Origin: Lonicera japonica
Taxonomy: Eukaryota > Streptophyta > Magnoliopsida > Dipsacales > Caprifoliaceae
Reading direction: 5' to 3'
Length of the DNA stretch: 64,000 nucleotides
NCBI GenBank assembly: GCA_021464415.1
Contig: CM038468.1
Span: forward strand, 30,988,969-31,052,968
Shown piece after piece: positions 1 through 10,559 of this stretch. The position numbers and the translations under genes are program-made. Below the pieces are notes generated by a model. It was given only the letters and a program-made list of their open reading frames with translations. It was not told where the DNA came from and made no database searches. Numbering within the stretch: position 1 is the stretch's first letter; each line of letters begins with the position of its first letter.

Positions 1-1590
1 ATGTTATGATTTATCGAGCTAAACTCCTTGTAGTTGGCCATTTTCATAATCAAGTCATTTGCCTAGGGGAAACTAACAATGAGTTCTTAAATGCCTAGTT
101 TAAATTTATGCCTTTTCTTTTTGTGTATTTTAAGTTTGAATCTTGGTTGATATTATATGGGAATGGGTTGCACTTGATGGAGACATACATACAGGATCGT
201 TTAATATTGCGTATAGATTGAACAAAAAAAAACTTATGCTAAAACCCTATAAGAATAAAGGGATTTCACCTTTGTGGATCATGTAGAGGATCCATATGAG
301 GAGACTAGGCTGGGCTGCGAAAATTAATTTTTTTCGCCACCGAAACCACTTCTGATCGTCCTGATTTTCTGCTCTATAATTTTAACTTTGCGTTCCGAAC
401 CACATATCCAAAAATCAGCCCGATCCAACGGTGGGATCAAAAGTTACGATTGATTTACGACTGCTGTGCCGAAAAACCTCAAGATCTTCTATCGTATTCC
501 TTCCGCCATCAAATCTTGCACCGAGTGTGGGCTACGGTATCACCAAGATTTTCTCCTCTCTCCATAGAACAAACCTTAACTCATGAGAATTATTGTTATT
601 ATGAGAAGAAATTAGGCCGGCGTATATATAAGGCTACGATAGGGACCTTAAGGAGAAATAAGTGTTTGGGCTTCCTATGGAAAGTTGGAATCCTAATTCC
701 ACTATGAATTAGTTCCTTCCATAAATTATAATTCACACTACTAAAGAATTATAATTGCACTCCCGTCCTTATCTCAAAATTATATTTCGAGCTCCTTATT
801 ATTAAATACTTATTATTCTCCCCACGTTAAGATTACAGATAACCGTCATTTAAATTAAATTACTGACAATTATATTTAAATGACTTCTTAATCCTTGAGC
901 CTACCACTTAACTTATTTTAATGTCGGATTAACATAATCCACCTGTAGGGTTTGACATGATCAAAACTTATAAACTTCTCAAGGGGCTATCATCAATCCC
1001 TATACCGGGACGTGGATTCCATCAATAATTAATATTCATCATACATATAGTGTCGTCATCCAATTCACGAAGATTATTGATCCATAAATGAATCTCACTC
1101 ATATTGAGTCAAAACAACAAACACTACATATATATGTCTATTAATTATTTCAAGATTAAGAGCATAAGTAATCATAATAACCATGGGATTTTAAATTGTT
1201 TTATATAGTCAGTATAAAAACAATTCACCCAAATTGGTCCTATTCAATACACACAAAGTGTACTAGCACAACGAGTTAAAACTATACCGTTTTCTGTAGT
1301 TAAGATAAACTACTAAAACTTGTGCTACAATCCTACCGATGGGTGTCCAATTCCATCTAAGACTGTGAACCATTAAACTTATATTCCACAAGAACCGATG
1401 ATAAGATCTTCTGCGTGTAAGCTATACTCTACACACCAAATCATCTACTATATGGAATAAAAGACACACATGCACAATATTTAAATAAATAATATAATGC
1501 AACCATTGCCCATACAGATTCTCATTAAAATAGCAAAACCAAGTTTATAACATATCCAAACCAACAAGAAAATTATGGCTTTTAGTATAT
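1..1590 (+). repeat. Unassigned LTR-like, AT-rich sequence
   Basis: No gene was recognised. The stretch reads like the regulatory part of an old LTR in plus orientation: a moderately GC-rich block at about 300-560, a TATA-like string at 622-632, then long AT-rich sequence. A 19-bp string containing GGGAATGGGTTGC occurs at 153-171 and again at 1688-1706, which suggests that something was inserted between two parts of one older repeat or that a local duplication occurred. The short open frame at 450-707 has no recognisable domain and spans the TATA region, so it is not called a gene. Confidence 0.35.
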
Positions 1591-1934
1591 CACTCTAACA
1601 GCACTTGCTGCACACCCTTTGTCACAAGATACAAATGAGAGATACACTTGTGTTGATATTTGCTTACACCCTTTCTTTATATGGCATTTATATGGGAATG
1701 GGTTGCTTTTGCTCCACACCCTTTTGCTTAGAAATGGGTAAAATATTCAACACTTAGGAATTGCATTGAGAACTTTGAATGAGATTGATTTTACTTAACT
1801 TTGCAAAACAAATGAATTATATAATGCCTTAGCCTTTTCTCATCTATTATTACATCATTTTAATTTTTATTGCAAGACTTTAAAATCAACAACTAAAATC
1901 AACCAATTAAATTCCCTTAACAAAACCTTGGACT

Positions 1935-2057
1935 CGTAATCACCACATCGTCTTTCCGACTATCCTTGTGGTTCGAATCTTGGACTTACCAAGTATTATA
2001 ACTTGACAACCTGCACTTGGGTACCTAAGCACGGAAGTATTTTCGGCGCGTCAGTAC
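1935..2057 (+). repeat. Inverted fragment of Athila-like LTR 3' end
   Basis: Read on the plus strand, this segment matches the reverse complement of about 8405-8500, the U5 end of the Athila LTR. Shared blocks include CGACTATC, TGTGGTTCGA, ATAACTTG and CCTGCACTTGGG, in the same order. It lies head to head with the minus-strand Athila element that follows. It ends near GTCA, where the U5 end would be expected, but no tRNA-Asp primer site follows. It is therefore a remnant of another copy, or a product of rearrangement that removed the 3' LTR of the neighbouring element. Confidence 0.5.
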
Positions 2058-2099
2058 CGATGTAGACCAGCCTCTCAATCACTACCGTCCTCGTCTTGA

Positions 2100-2216
2100 A
2101 AGCGTAATTCCTCCATTCGAATTCTTGGCGGCTTCAAAATCCGCGGTAGCCACCCCTTGCGGCTTGAATTTCAACTGGCTTAGTGGGAGGCTTAGAGGAA
2201 GCCATAAAAGAGTAAT
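2100..2216 (-). pseudogene. Possible start of an extra ORF downstream of Athila pol
   Basis: On the minus strand an ATG near 2202 opens a short frame beginning MASSKPPTKPVEIQ, which stops after about 24 codons. It lies downstream of the integrase and of the palindrome array, where Athila elements often carry an additional (env-like) ORF. Only the first codons would remain, because the element is cut off at about 2058. No domain is visible. A longer overlapping minus-strand open frame (2082-2552) is low-complexity and runs through the palindromes, so it is not credited as a protein. Confidence 0.2.
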
Positions 2217-2501
2217 GTGATGCTTTAGAGGAAGGATAGATGAGAAATTTTGAGATTTGTTTTGGTAGGGCTCGAAATTGGTGAGGAGAGAGGGAAAGGG
2301 AGATTTTTGGGAAGGGTTTGATGATTGAGGTTCGAAATTGGAAGATTTGATGGTTGATTCTAGGTGGGGAAGGATGGAAATGGTGTTTGGGGAAGGTTTG
2401 GGATCAATGGGGGAAGAGGGGCTAGGGTTTGGAGAGGATTTGGGAGAATGAGAAGTGAGAAATGGGGGTTTTAGAAACGGCGCCCATGTTTTAATTCGCG
2501 A

Positions 2502-2726
2502 CCATGATCGATCATGGCCAACCCATGATCGATCATGGGTCATTCTGCCCAAATGGTTTTTTGTTCAATGATCGATCATGGGAAGGGCATGATCGATCAT
2601 GCTGCACTCTGCCCAAATCTAAGTCTTCCATGATCGATCATGGAATCCTATGATCGATCATGCCTCTAACTGCTTGAAGAAATTTTTTACCCATGATCGA
2701 TCACGGAAAGGGCATGATCGATCATG
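2502..2726. repeat. Array of eight CATGATCGATCATG dyads
   Basis: Dyads start at about 2503, 2524, 2567, 2588, 2629, 2649, 2692 and 2713. Spacings alternate near 21 and 42 bp (21, 43, 21, 41, 20, 43, 21), giving four units of about 63 bp. Each unit holds two palindromes and a CTCTGCCCAAAT-like spacer. The copy at 2521-2540 is a perfect 20-bp palindrome. The array lies just downstream of pol in the 3' untranslated part of the Athila element. The same word with the same spacing recurs in the LTR at 9717-9793. Confidence 0.9.
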
Positions 2727-2892
2727 GATCAATCTGCCAGAAAATTTTTCTTTGCCCTTTTTGCTCTAAAACACCTTATTGCTCCCCTCAACTTGATCCG
2801 TTCAGACTCAATGACACCCGAATCTCCGATGACAATTCCTGAAACTCAAAAATACTAACAAAAACATTATTTACAAAATTGACCCATGCCTT

Positions 2893-4124
2893 TTAGGCAT
2901 AAGTCGGGTCTTCGAGAGGGGTGGACTCCTCTCGAGGTGGGAATTCCAAAAATGGCTTAAGGCGTTGTCCATTCACTTTGAAAACATAGCCAGTTTTGGG
3001 ATCCTCGACATTCACAGCCCCAAAAGGAAATACATGACGAACAATGTAGGGACCGGTCCAACGAGACTTTAACTTTCCCGGAAAGAGATGCAGACGAGTA
3101 TCATAAACAAGAACTTTGTGCCCAAGTTTGAATTCTTTTCTCAAAATGGATTTATCATGGAAAATTTTGGCACGTTCCTTGTTTATCTTTGCATTGTCAT
3201 AAGCATCTCTTCTTAATTCCTCAATTTCATCTACTTGCAACTTACGGTCAAGCTCGGCTTTTTTCAAATCACAGTTAACCATCTTAGTTGCCTAGTATGA
3301 TTTGTGTTCCAACTCCACTGGAAAATGACATGGTTTTCCGTACATAATGCGATAAGGAGACATATCTAGAGTTGTTTTATACGTAGTATGGTAAGCCCAA
3401 AGTGCATCGGTCAGTCTTAACGACCAATCCTTGCGGTTCGAGTCTACCGTTTTCTCTAGAATCTATTTGATTTACCTATTTGCCAACTCGGCTTGAACAT
3501 TAGTTTGAGGATGATAAGCGAGCGATACTTTGTGGTTTACACCATACTTTTGCATTAATGATTGAAATGGTCTGTTGCAAAAGTGAGTACCGCCATCGCT
3601 TATTATTGCCTTGGGAGTGCCAAAACGTGCAAGAATGTGTTCTTTCAGAAATCGGATCACCACTTTGTGATCATTTTTCTTGCACGCTTGGGCTTCCACC
3701 CATTTTGAAACATAATCTACGGCAACTAAAATGTAAAGATTACCGTAGGAGGATGGGAACGGTCCCATAAAATCGATGCCCCAGCAATCAAAGATTTCAA
3801 TCATCAGGATTGGGTTAAGTGGCATCATATCCTCTTGGAGATCCCTCCAAGCATTTGGCATCTTTGGCATGCCTTGCAAAAGCGTTGTGCGTCCTTAAAA
3901 AGCGACGGCCAGTATTGTCCACTTTGCAAAATCTTCACGGTGGTCTTCTTTGCCGAGAAGTGTCCTTCGCAAGCCTCAAAATGGCAGAAGGATAGAGCTC
4001 TCTCCACTTCTTCCTCTGGGATGCACTGCCGGATAATCTGATCCGTACAATACTTAAACAGGTACGGTTCATCCCAATAGAATCGATCCACTTCGCTCAA
4101 GAACCTTTTTCTGTCTTGTGCGCC
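2893..4124 (-). pseudogene. Athila-like integrase region
   Basis: Zinc-binding N-terminal part: HFEACEGHFSAKKT followed by CKACQRCQ (about 3880-4000). Catalytic core: WGIDFMGPF (first Asp), [10 protein letters not shown] (second Asp) and [13 protein letters not shown] (Glu), between about 3470 and 3810. The C-terminal domain (2893-3282) contains GHKVLVYDTRLHLFPGKLKSRWTG, quoted here by its ends GHKVLVYD and LKSRWTGPY, and finishes at a stop codon at 2893. Breaks: a TGA joining this region to RNase H near 4125, a frame change near 3850 within GGISKR, two stops near 3460-3471 and another near 3285. The product would have inserted element cDNA into chromosomes; it cannot be made intact. Confidence 0.85.
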
Positions 4125-5927
4125 TCATGAGGTCACAAGATAATTTACAATGTCCGCATACCATGGGAGTGTCGAGATTACTAACAACTGCTCGTCTGGA
4201 AATGAATCTTGGATCGGACTTTCTTCAATGTTATTCGTAAAAGTGAGTCGGGACAGATGATTGGCCACCACATTCTCGACTCCCTTTTTGTCCTTGATAC
4301 TCAAATGGAATTCTTGCAACAAGAGTATCCACCTCAAAAGCCGCGGCTTGGCATCTTTCTTTGTGAACAAATACTTCAATGCCGCGTGATCCGTGAAAAT
4401 AACAATGGGCGATCCTATCAAGTAGGATTGAAACTTGTCCAAGGCGAAAACAATTGCCAGAAGCTCTTTCTCTGTCGTGGTGTAATTCATTTGCGCATCA
4501 TTCAAAGTCCTACTTGCATAGTATATCACACCCGGTTTCTTGTCTTTCTGTTGACCAAGAACCGCTCCCACTGCATAGTCATTTGCGTCGCACATGAGCT
4601 CGAATGGCAAGCTCCAGTCCGGTGTCTGCATAATCGGCGCAGTAGTGAGCATATGCTTCAGAGAGACGAAGGCTTCCTCACACTTGGCATCCCACTCAAA
4701 GGGCGCATCCTTGAGAAATAGATTACACATCGGCTTGGAAATAGAACTGAAGTTCTTGATAAACCTCCTATAAAACCCGGCATGTCCTAGAAAGGATCGG
4801 ACATCTTTGACATTTTTGGGTGTAGGAAGTTTGGCAATCAATTCGATTTTAGCTTTATACACTTCAATTCCTTCTGAAGAAATGATATGCCCCAATACAA
4901 TTCCCTTGGTAACCATAAAATGGCACTTCTCCCAATTTAACACCAATTGTTTTTCCACGCATCTTCCCAAGACCTGTTCCAGGTTAGTCAAGAAATTGTC
5001 GAATGACTTACAATAGACGGTAAAGTCATCCATAAAAACTTACAAAGTCCTTTCCACCATATCGCTAAAAATGCTTAGCATACACCGTTGGAAAGTGGCC
5101 GGTGCATTACATAGACCAAAAGGCATTCTTCGATATGCGAAGGTGCCAAAAGGACATGTAAAGGTGGTCTTTTCTTGATCATCTAGATCAATCTCTATTT
5201 GATTGTACCCGAAAAAACCATCGAGGAAAGAGTAATATTCATGGTCCGCTACCCATTTTAGAGTTTGATCCAAGAAGGGAAGGGGAAAATGATCTTTACG
5301 AGTTGCCTCATTGAGTTTACGGTAGTCAATACACATTCGCCACCCGGTGGTGACTCTTTGCGGAATCAACTCATTTGATTCGTTCTTGACTATCGTGAGA
5401 CCCAATTTTTTTGGTACCACTTGAGTTGGACTAACCCATTTACTATCCGAGATTGGATAGATGATCTTTGCATCCAACAATTTCAACACCTCGTTCCTAA
5501 CCACTTCTTGCATGTTAGGATTCAACCGGCGTTGAAATTGTCTTGATGTTTTTGCCCCATCCTCCAAGTGAATTTTATGTGTACAAATCAATGGGCTTAT
5601 TCCTTGGAGATCGGCAAGAGTCCAACCAAAAGCTTTTTTGTATTTACCAAGCAAATTAACCAACCTTACCTCTTGGTCATCCGAGAGATCGGACAAAATG
5701 ATGACGGGGTAAGTGTCTGAAGCTCCTAAGAAGGCATACTTCAAATTGCTAGGCAATAGCTTGAGATCCATTTGTCCTTCAAGCTTTTTGGTGGACGATG
5801 ATGTGTTTTCCTCTTTCTCCAAGCATTCAACCTGTTTGTCACACAAGAAAAACACTTGCATACAATCCTCGGGTTCATCGGAAGTGGTTAGATAACCTTC
5901 CGTTGACCCCGATTCGAAGTTTGCCAC
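4125..5927 (-). pseudogene. Athila-like reverse transcriptase-RNase H
   Basis: RT blocks in order: WVSPTQVVPKK, WRMCIDYRKLN, FLDGFFGYNQIEID, MPFGLCNAPATFQRCM and the catalytic FMDD box (MDDFTVYCKS). RNase H follows with TDHAALKYLF and [11 protein letters not shown] near its end. A single in-frame TAA at 5040-5042 separates the fingers/palm part from FMDD, where related elements have a Glu codon; otherwise the frame is open from 5927 to 4125. The frame changes relative to protease near 5900. Codons on both sides remain aligned with the family, so decay looks recent compared with the copy at 19960-23121. Confidence 0.9.
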
Positions 5928-6639
5928 AAAGTGGTAAGTGGTCTTGGATACATGACTCTATCATGTTCACGTGTTCGCTTTCCTCATCATCATCATCATC
6001 ATCATTTTTTTTATTACTCAAAGAGAACACGTTTAGCTCTAGAGTCATGTTTCCAAATGTTAACTTCACGATTCCATTCTTGCAATTTATTATAGCATTA
6101 GAAGTGGCAAGAAATGGTCCTCCGAGGATAACCGGAATCTCGTTAGCAGGATTCGATACAGAGTGCATGTCGAGGATGATAAAATCAACCGAAAAATAAA
6201 ACTTGTCTACTTGGACAAGTACATCCTCGACTATCCCTCTTGGGATTTTAACGGATCGGTCCGCCAATTGAATAGTAACCCTCATGGGTTTTTACTCACC
6301 TAACCCCAATTGTTGATATACCGAATATGGGAGCACATTCACACTTGCTCCCAAATCTAACAACGCATTTTTGATCCTACAATTTCCTATGAGACAGGAA
6401 ATTATGGGACAACCGGGGTCTTTGAACTTGGGGGTTCTCGTGCCTAGCATGATGGAGCTTACTTGCTCCGCCATGAAGGCCTTTTTCTTGACATTCAACC
6501 TTCGTTTGGTAGTACATAAGTCCTTGAGGAACTTAGCATACGAAAGTATTTGCTTGACCGCGTCGAGCAATGGAATGTTGATTTTCACTTGCCTAAAGAC
6601 ATCCAAAATCTCAGTGTTAGATTTGGATGGTTGGTTCAA
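5875..6639 (-). pseudogene. Athila-like aspartic protease
   Basis: The active-site segment reads ALLDLGASVNVLPYSVY. The Asp-Leu-Gly-Ala-Ser form, in place of the usual Asp-Ser/Thr-Gly, is typical of Athila. It is followed by QQLGLGE, a stop codon (TAA in place of a Leu codon) at about 6289, then IPVILGGPFLATSNAIINC, the flap-distal part. The segment is in the same frame as gag upstream. A Ser/Asp/Glu-rich stretch (DDDDDDEE at about 5990) follows. The protein would have cut the gag-pol polyprotein. Confidence 0.85.
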
Positions 6640-6696
6640 TCTTTCCGGGAATGGGACTTTGATCCCATTTTTAATTTTTTCTAAATCCTCCTTTCC

Positions 6697-8184
6697 TTAC
6701 ATCTCTTCCTCTTTCTTCTTTTCTTCACTCACAACCTCCTCAACATTCGAGGGCTCAACTATGTCCGCCACCTTGAGAGTGTTAGGAACAATAGTTTTAT
6801 CTACCTCCTTCCCACTCCTTAGGATTGTGATAGATTTGAGTTCTTCTATTTTGGTGCTAGACTCTCCTCCCTCTATGACTTGAACTTGACCTCTAGGGTT
6901 AACTAAAGGTTGAGAGGGGAATTTTCCCTTCTCTTGGGTAGCTAGGACGGTGATGAGTTTAGACATTTGAGTTTTTAACTCACCCACATCACGATCCGTT
7001 TTGTCCACAAATCATCTCAACAACGCTTCCAAGTTTTGGTTGGGATTTTGATTCTGTGGTGGAACAAAAGAGTTTTGAGGTTGTTGTTGCCTTTGGTTAT
7101 GATGATATTGGTTGTGGTTCTGACTTTGATTTCCTCCCCAACTGAAATTGGGGTGATTCTTCCATCCCTCATTGTACCTTTGAGAATAGGGATCGTTTTG
7201 ATTACGGTTTTGGTTGTACTGGTGTAAAGCATTGACTTGGGAGGGATTTTTGAGGACTTCTTGAAAAGCGGGAATAGTAGGGCAATCTTCGGTAGTGTGT
7301 CCTGAATTTTCACAAATGACACATAATTGGCTCGAGGATACTACATTGACCTCTTTAAGCTTATTTGCTTCCATTACCTCTACTTTCTTAGACAATTGGA
7401 ATAGCTTCGCACCCATGTCATCCTCATTGGACACTTGGTACAACCCACCCCTTCCTTGAGTTTTGGCTTTGGGTTCTTCGGAATAGGTGTTCCAATTTTG
7501 AGCACATTCCGCTAGTTTATCAAAATACAATAAAGCCTCATCGGGATTCTTACTCAAGAATTGACCATTACACATGGTCTCAACAAATGTACGCATATCG
7601 GGGGTGAGAGATTTATAGAAAAAACTACCAAGGCTCCATGTTTCGTGACCATGGTGAGGGCATGCGTTTAAAAGCTCTTTATATCTTTCCCAACACTTAT
7701 AAAAAGTTTCATTTTATTTTGGCAAAAAATTGGATATCGCCCTTCTTAAAGCATTGGTTCTATGAACGGGAAAGAATTTTTTTAGAAACTCCGCTTGAAG
7801 CTCTTGCCAAGACCGAATTGATTGCGGTCTTTGAGCATTTAGCCAAATTTTTCCTTTATCTTTAAGGGAGAAAGGGAAGAGTTTTAAACGCATGACATCC
7901 TTGTTAATATTTGCCTCACGAAATGTGGAGCAGACTTCTTCAAAGTCTTTCAAATGCAAGTATGGGTTTTCCAACTCCATACCATGAAAGGAAGGGATAT
8001 GTTGAAGCATACCCGGTTTGAACGAGAACGCATCGGCTTGGCCGGTGGGAAGTACAATGCATGAATTCGAAGTTGCCCGAGGCTGTTGAAGGTAGTCCCT
8101 CATGGTCCTAACAGGAGGAACATTGTTAGCACCTTCCCCTTCATTATCGCTCTCGTGTTCTGCTGCTCTACCTTGGTTTGCCAT
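6697..8184 (-). pseudogene. Athila-like gag
   Basis: The start is taken at the ATG of MANQGRAAEHES at 8184, because the frame upstream to 8238 precedes it without domain similarity. The retrotransposon gag domain covers about 7714-8000 (LKLFPFSLKDKGKIWLNAQ, FLKKFFPVHRT). A CCHC-type knuckle, CVICENSGHTTEDC, lies near 7290-7330, then an Asn/Gln-rich stretch (about 7020-7250). One stop lies at about 7714 and another at about 7009, both in the same frame as the downstream protease. The protein would have formed the virus-like particle. Confidence 0.85.
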
Positions 8185-8379
8185 TCTTGGAGATGTGGGA
8201 GGGCTAATTTGAATATCCACAAACAATCGCCCTTGCATGGGCTTGGAAAACGGTTCGAATAGCTCCTTGGGAAATCTACAAAATCAAACAAGAATAAAAG
8301 AGAAAAATAAATTAATTGAATGGAGAGATACTTACAGAGAATGTTTTCATACAAAACCCAAGATCCGCCTTTTGCCTTA

Positions 8380-8397
8380 TCCCCGGCAACGGCGCCA
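8380..8397 (-). other. Primer binding site for tRNA-Asp
   Basis: The plus strand reads TCCCCGGCAACGGCGCCA, which equals the 3' end of plant tRNA-Asp(GTC) with its CCA tail. The minus strand is therefore a perfect 18-nt primer site, seven bases from the LTR end at 8405. This fixes the element's orientation and supports an Athila assignment. Confidence 0.9.
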
Positions 8398-8404
8398 AAA
8401 ACTT

Positions 8405-9992
8405 GACACCGCTAGAGAAGCGCGTTGCGATAAAGCCCAAGTGCAGGCACGCCAAGTTATAGTATAGTCTCGGAAGTCCGAGTGTCGAACCACAGTGATA
8501 GTCGAAAAGGAGTGGTATGGATTACGGATTGAATGGTTATCTGATTTTGTGTAAGTTGGATTTGTTGTAGAACAACGTAAATGTAAAACAGTTGTGAAAA
8601 TAAATAATAAAGCACTAAGGTAGGTGGAGGTTAGTTACAATTTAAGAAACGGTGGTCACTAGCTCATACAAAGACTTCAACACAAGGTTTCTCGAGATAT
8701 GGGGAATGTTGGTGTATCTCTCAAATAGCAAAGGGTGCGACGCTAGGCGACTCATTCCCAGATTGAAGCTATATCAAGAGAGAGACAAACGACATTCCAC
8801 CAAAGACGAGGTTATCATTCCTACCTCTTAGCTACGGGTGTTAAGCAAAGCAACCCATTCCCGATGAAGCTAATCCGAGATAATTATAACAAACTTATCA
8901 TAAAAAGATTTGAAATAAAGCAAGTGTATGAAATCTCATGATTTAAAGAATGAAAATTAGAAAGTGAATCCTAACAATGAAACGGAATGAAGTTTATGGG
9001 ATAAATCTGTCATCTCATCATTTATCACTTATGGTAGAAAATAAAGAGTCTAAGTATCACATAAAGTGTAAGAAGCACTCAATATATCAATAAATGAATC
9101 AAAGATAAGCTAAACAAATTTATAATCCATCTATGGAGTTTTTGCGAGCTATTCATAATTTCTACAAAAAGGACACAAGAACTCCATGAATGGGGGAAAG
9201 AAACTTCAAGCTTTCTAGAACCATATAAATATGTTGTATAATCATAAACAACCAAGAACTAAATATACAAGGCATATAAAGTCTTAATCTAATATGAATA
9301 TACCTAGAAAGCTAGAAAGAATGGAGGATATGATGAAGCAAAGGATTCACAAACATTTATCAAACTTTAAACATGGATTGAGCCATTAATCACCGAAAAT
9401 TATCTCGCGATTCACCTCCGTAACCTTAATAATAGACTACTCCATAATAAATGAAAGAACAAATATTATAGAAGAAGAAATCATTCTTACAAATTAAGCA
9501 CTTACAATGGAGAAATGAAGAACAACAAACAATGAGCTCTCTCTTCTCTCTAGAACTCCTAAGTGGTCTAAGATGATATATATTTTTTTTCCTCCCTCTA
9601 GACTAAAAACAATAGCTAAGAGAGAACTTTAATTAATAAAATAAACAAGAAAAATATCTAGAAACCAAAACCTCCGAAATAAGGCTAAAAGCAGGAGTTG
9701 GCTGTCCCCGCCAGGCCATGATCGATCATGGCCAACCCATGATCGATCATGGGGTGCTCTGCCTCAATACCATTTGTACCATGATCGATCATGCTTCTGC
9801 AAAATGTTCAAATCAGCATTTTTGCAAGCTTTTGACTAGCACTTGATCAATTCTTCGAAGGCCATTGCATCCTATGCTTATAAACACAGAGAAACACAAC
9901 AAAAGTATACCTAGCGGGACGATATTAGGTACAAAACTCGATAAGACACTAATCTTGAGACAAGCGGATAATTAGGCAGAATTAATGCAACA
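8405..9992 (-). mobile_element. Athila-like 5' LTR
   Basis: The LTR is bounded by TGACACC next to the primer site and by GCAACA at 9992. Its right end is where similarity to the LTR at 17202-19455 stops. A TATA-like string on the minus strand lies at about 9577-9590, and three CATGATCGATCATG dyads (9717-9793) lie about 130-200 bp upstream of it in U3. No coding potential. The left boundary is well supported by the primer site; the right boundary is inferred. Confidence 0.75.
9717..9793. promoter_or_regulatory. Three phased dyads in Athila U3
   Basis: CATGATCGATCATG occurs at 9717-9730, 9738-9751 and 9780-9793. The first sits in the perfect 20-bp palindrome GGCCATGATCGATCATGGCC (9714-9733). 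Start-to-start spacings are 21 and 42 bp, the same pattern as in the array at 2502-2726. The position upstream of a minus-strand TATA-like string suggests a binding site for a dimeric factor; the function is inferred. Confidence 0.7.
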
Positions 9993-10559
9993 AACTCGTC
10001 AAGCGACTCCTGGAAAGAGCTTATACATGACAATATTATGCGTTTAGCACGCGCGACGAGAAGCGGGTTCTCCGATTTTTTCTTTTTGTATATTCAATCG
10101 TATCATGCTATAAAATAAATATAAGGAGAACTACGAATTCAATTTGCAAAAATCACCTGCAACGAATCATCGACAACACCCAACAAGTCAGCTGAGCAGG
10201 AGCACGCTGAATCAGAGAAATGGTCAATTTTTTTTCTCTTTCATCCCTATTGATTTCAAAATAATAAGAGGGAATTCGAGATTTAATTATAGCGCTTTTT
10301 GCATGTCCTTTGCAATTGGGAATTTAGGTTTAAGGAAATTTATTCAAGTTCTATTGGTACTTTTAAGTCACAATATATTAGCCAAGAATTTCAACTTGAT
10401 ACTCTCTCTCCTAATCCACTAGCATCTAGTGCTCCCGTCCAATCTACGTTATATTTTTCTTTACTTATTATGATTTGCGTGATTATATTATTACTTTTGT
10501 GTTGGTTGTCAAGAAATTTGTGTGTTTTGATTCCCAAGAAACAACTATCTGAATATCAA
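9993..10559. other. Spacer with no recognised gene
   Basis: This stretch lies between the Athila 5' LTR and the gypsy integrase C-terminus. Two overlapping plus-strand open frames (10144-10422 and 10299-10565) have no recognisable domain. The second has a hydrophobic segment (LLIMICVIILLLLCWL) but sits in sequence where the 3' UTR/LTR of the minus-strand gypsy element would be expected. Not called as a gene. Confidence 0.5.

Larger units (their letters stand above)
2058..9992 (-). mobile_element. Athila-like Ty3/gypsy retrotransposon, 3' LTR missing
   Basis: Order in the direction of transcription: 5' LTR (8405-9992), primer site for tRNA-Asp (8380-8397), gag, protease, reverse transcriptase, RNase H and integrase (8184 down to 2893), a palindrome array (2726-2502), then purine/pyrimidine-biased DNA to about 2058. 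The tRNA-Asp primer site, the LDLGASVN protease motif and the gag sequence are characteristic of the Athila clade. No 3' LTR lies at the left end; the sequence there is an inverted LTR fragment instead. gag-pol carries about eight stop codons and two frame changes, so the element is inactive, but it is the best preserved Athila copy here. Confidence 0.85.

Noticed and set aside
2082..2552. 156-residue minus-strand ORF
   Set aside because: Pro/Ser-rich low complexity, runs through the palindrome array, and has no family resemblance.
2502..2726. Regularly spaced repeats resembling a CRISPR array
   Set aside because: The repeat is a 14-bp palindrome inside a plant retrotransposon, the spacers are alike rather than unique, and no cas genes are present.
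4209..4721. 170-residue plus-strand ORF and similar plus-strand ORFs at 3558, 3835, 5798 and 6371
   Set aside because: They are antisense shadows of Athila pol, whose minus-strand frames carry all conserved motifs.
8380..8397. tRNA-Asp gene
   Set aside because: Only the 3' terminal 18 bases including the CCA are present, next to an LTR. It is the complement of a primer binding site; plant tRNA genes do not encode CCA.
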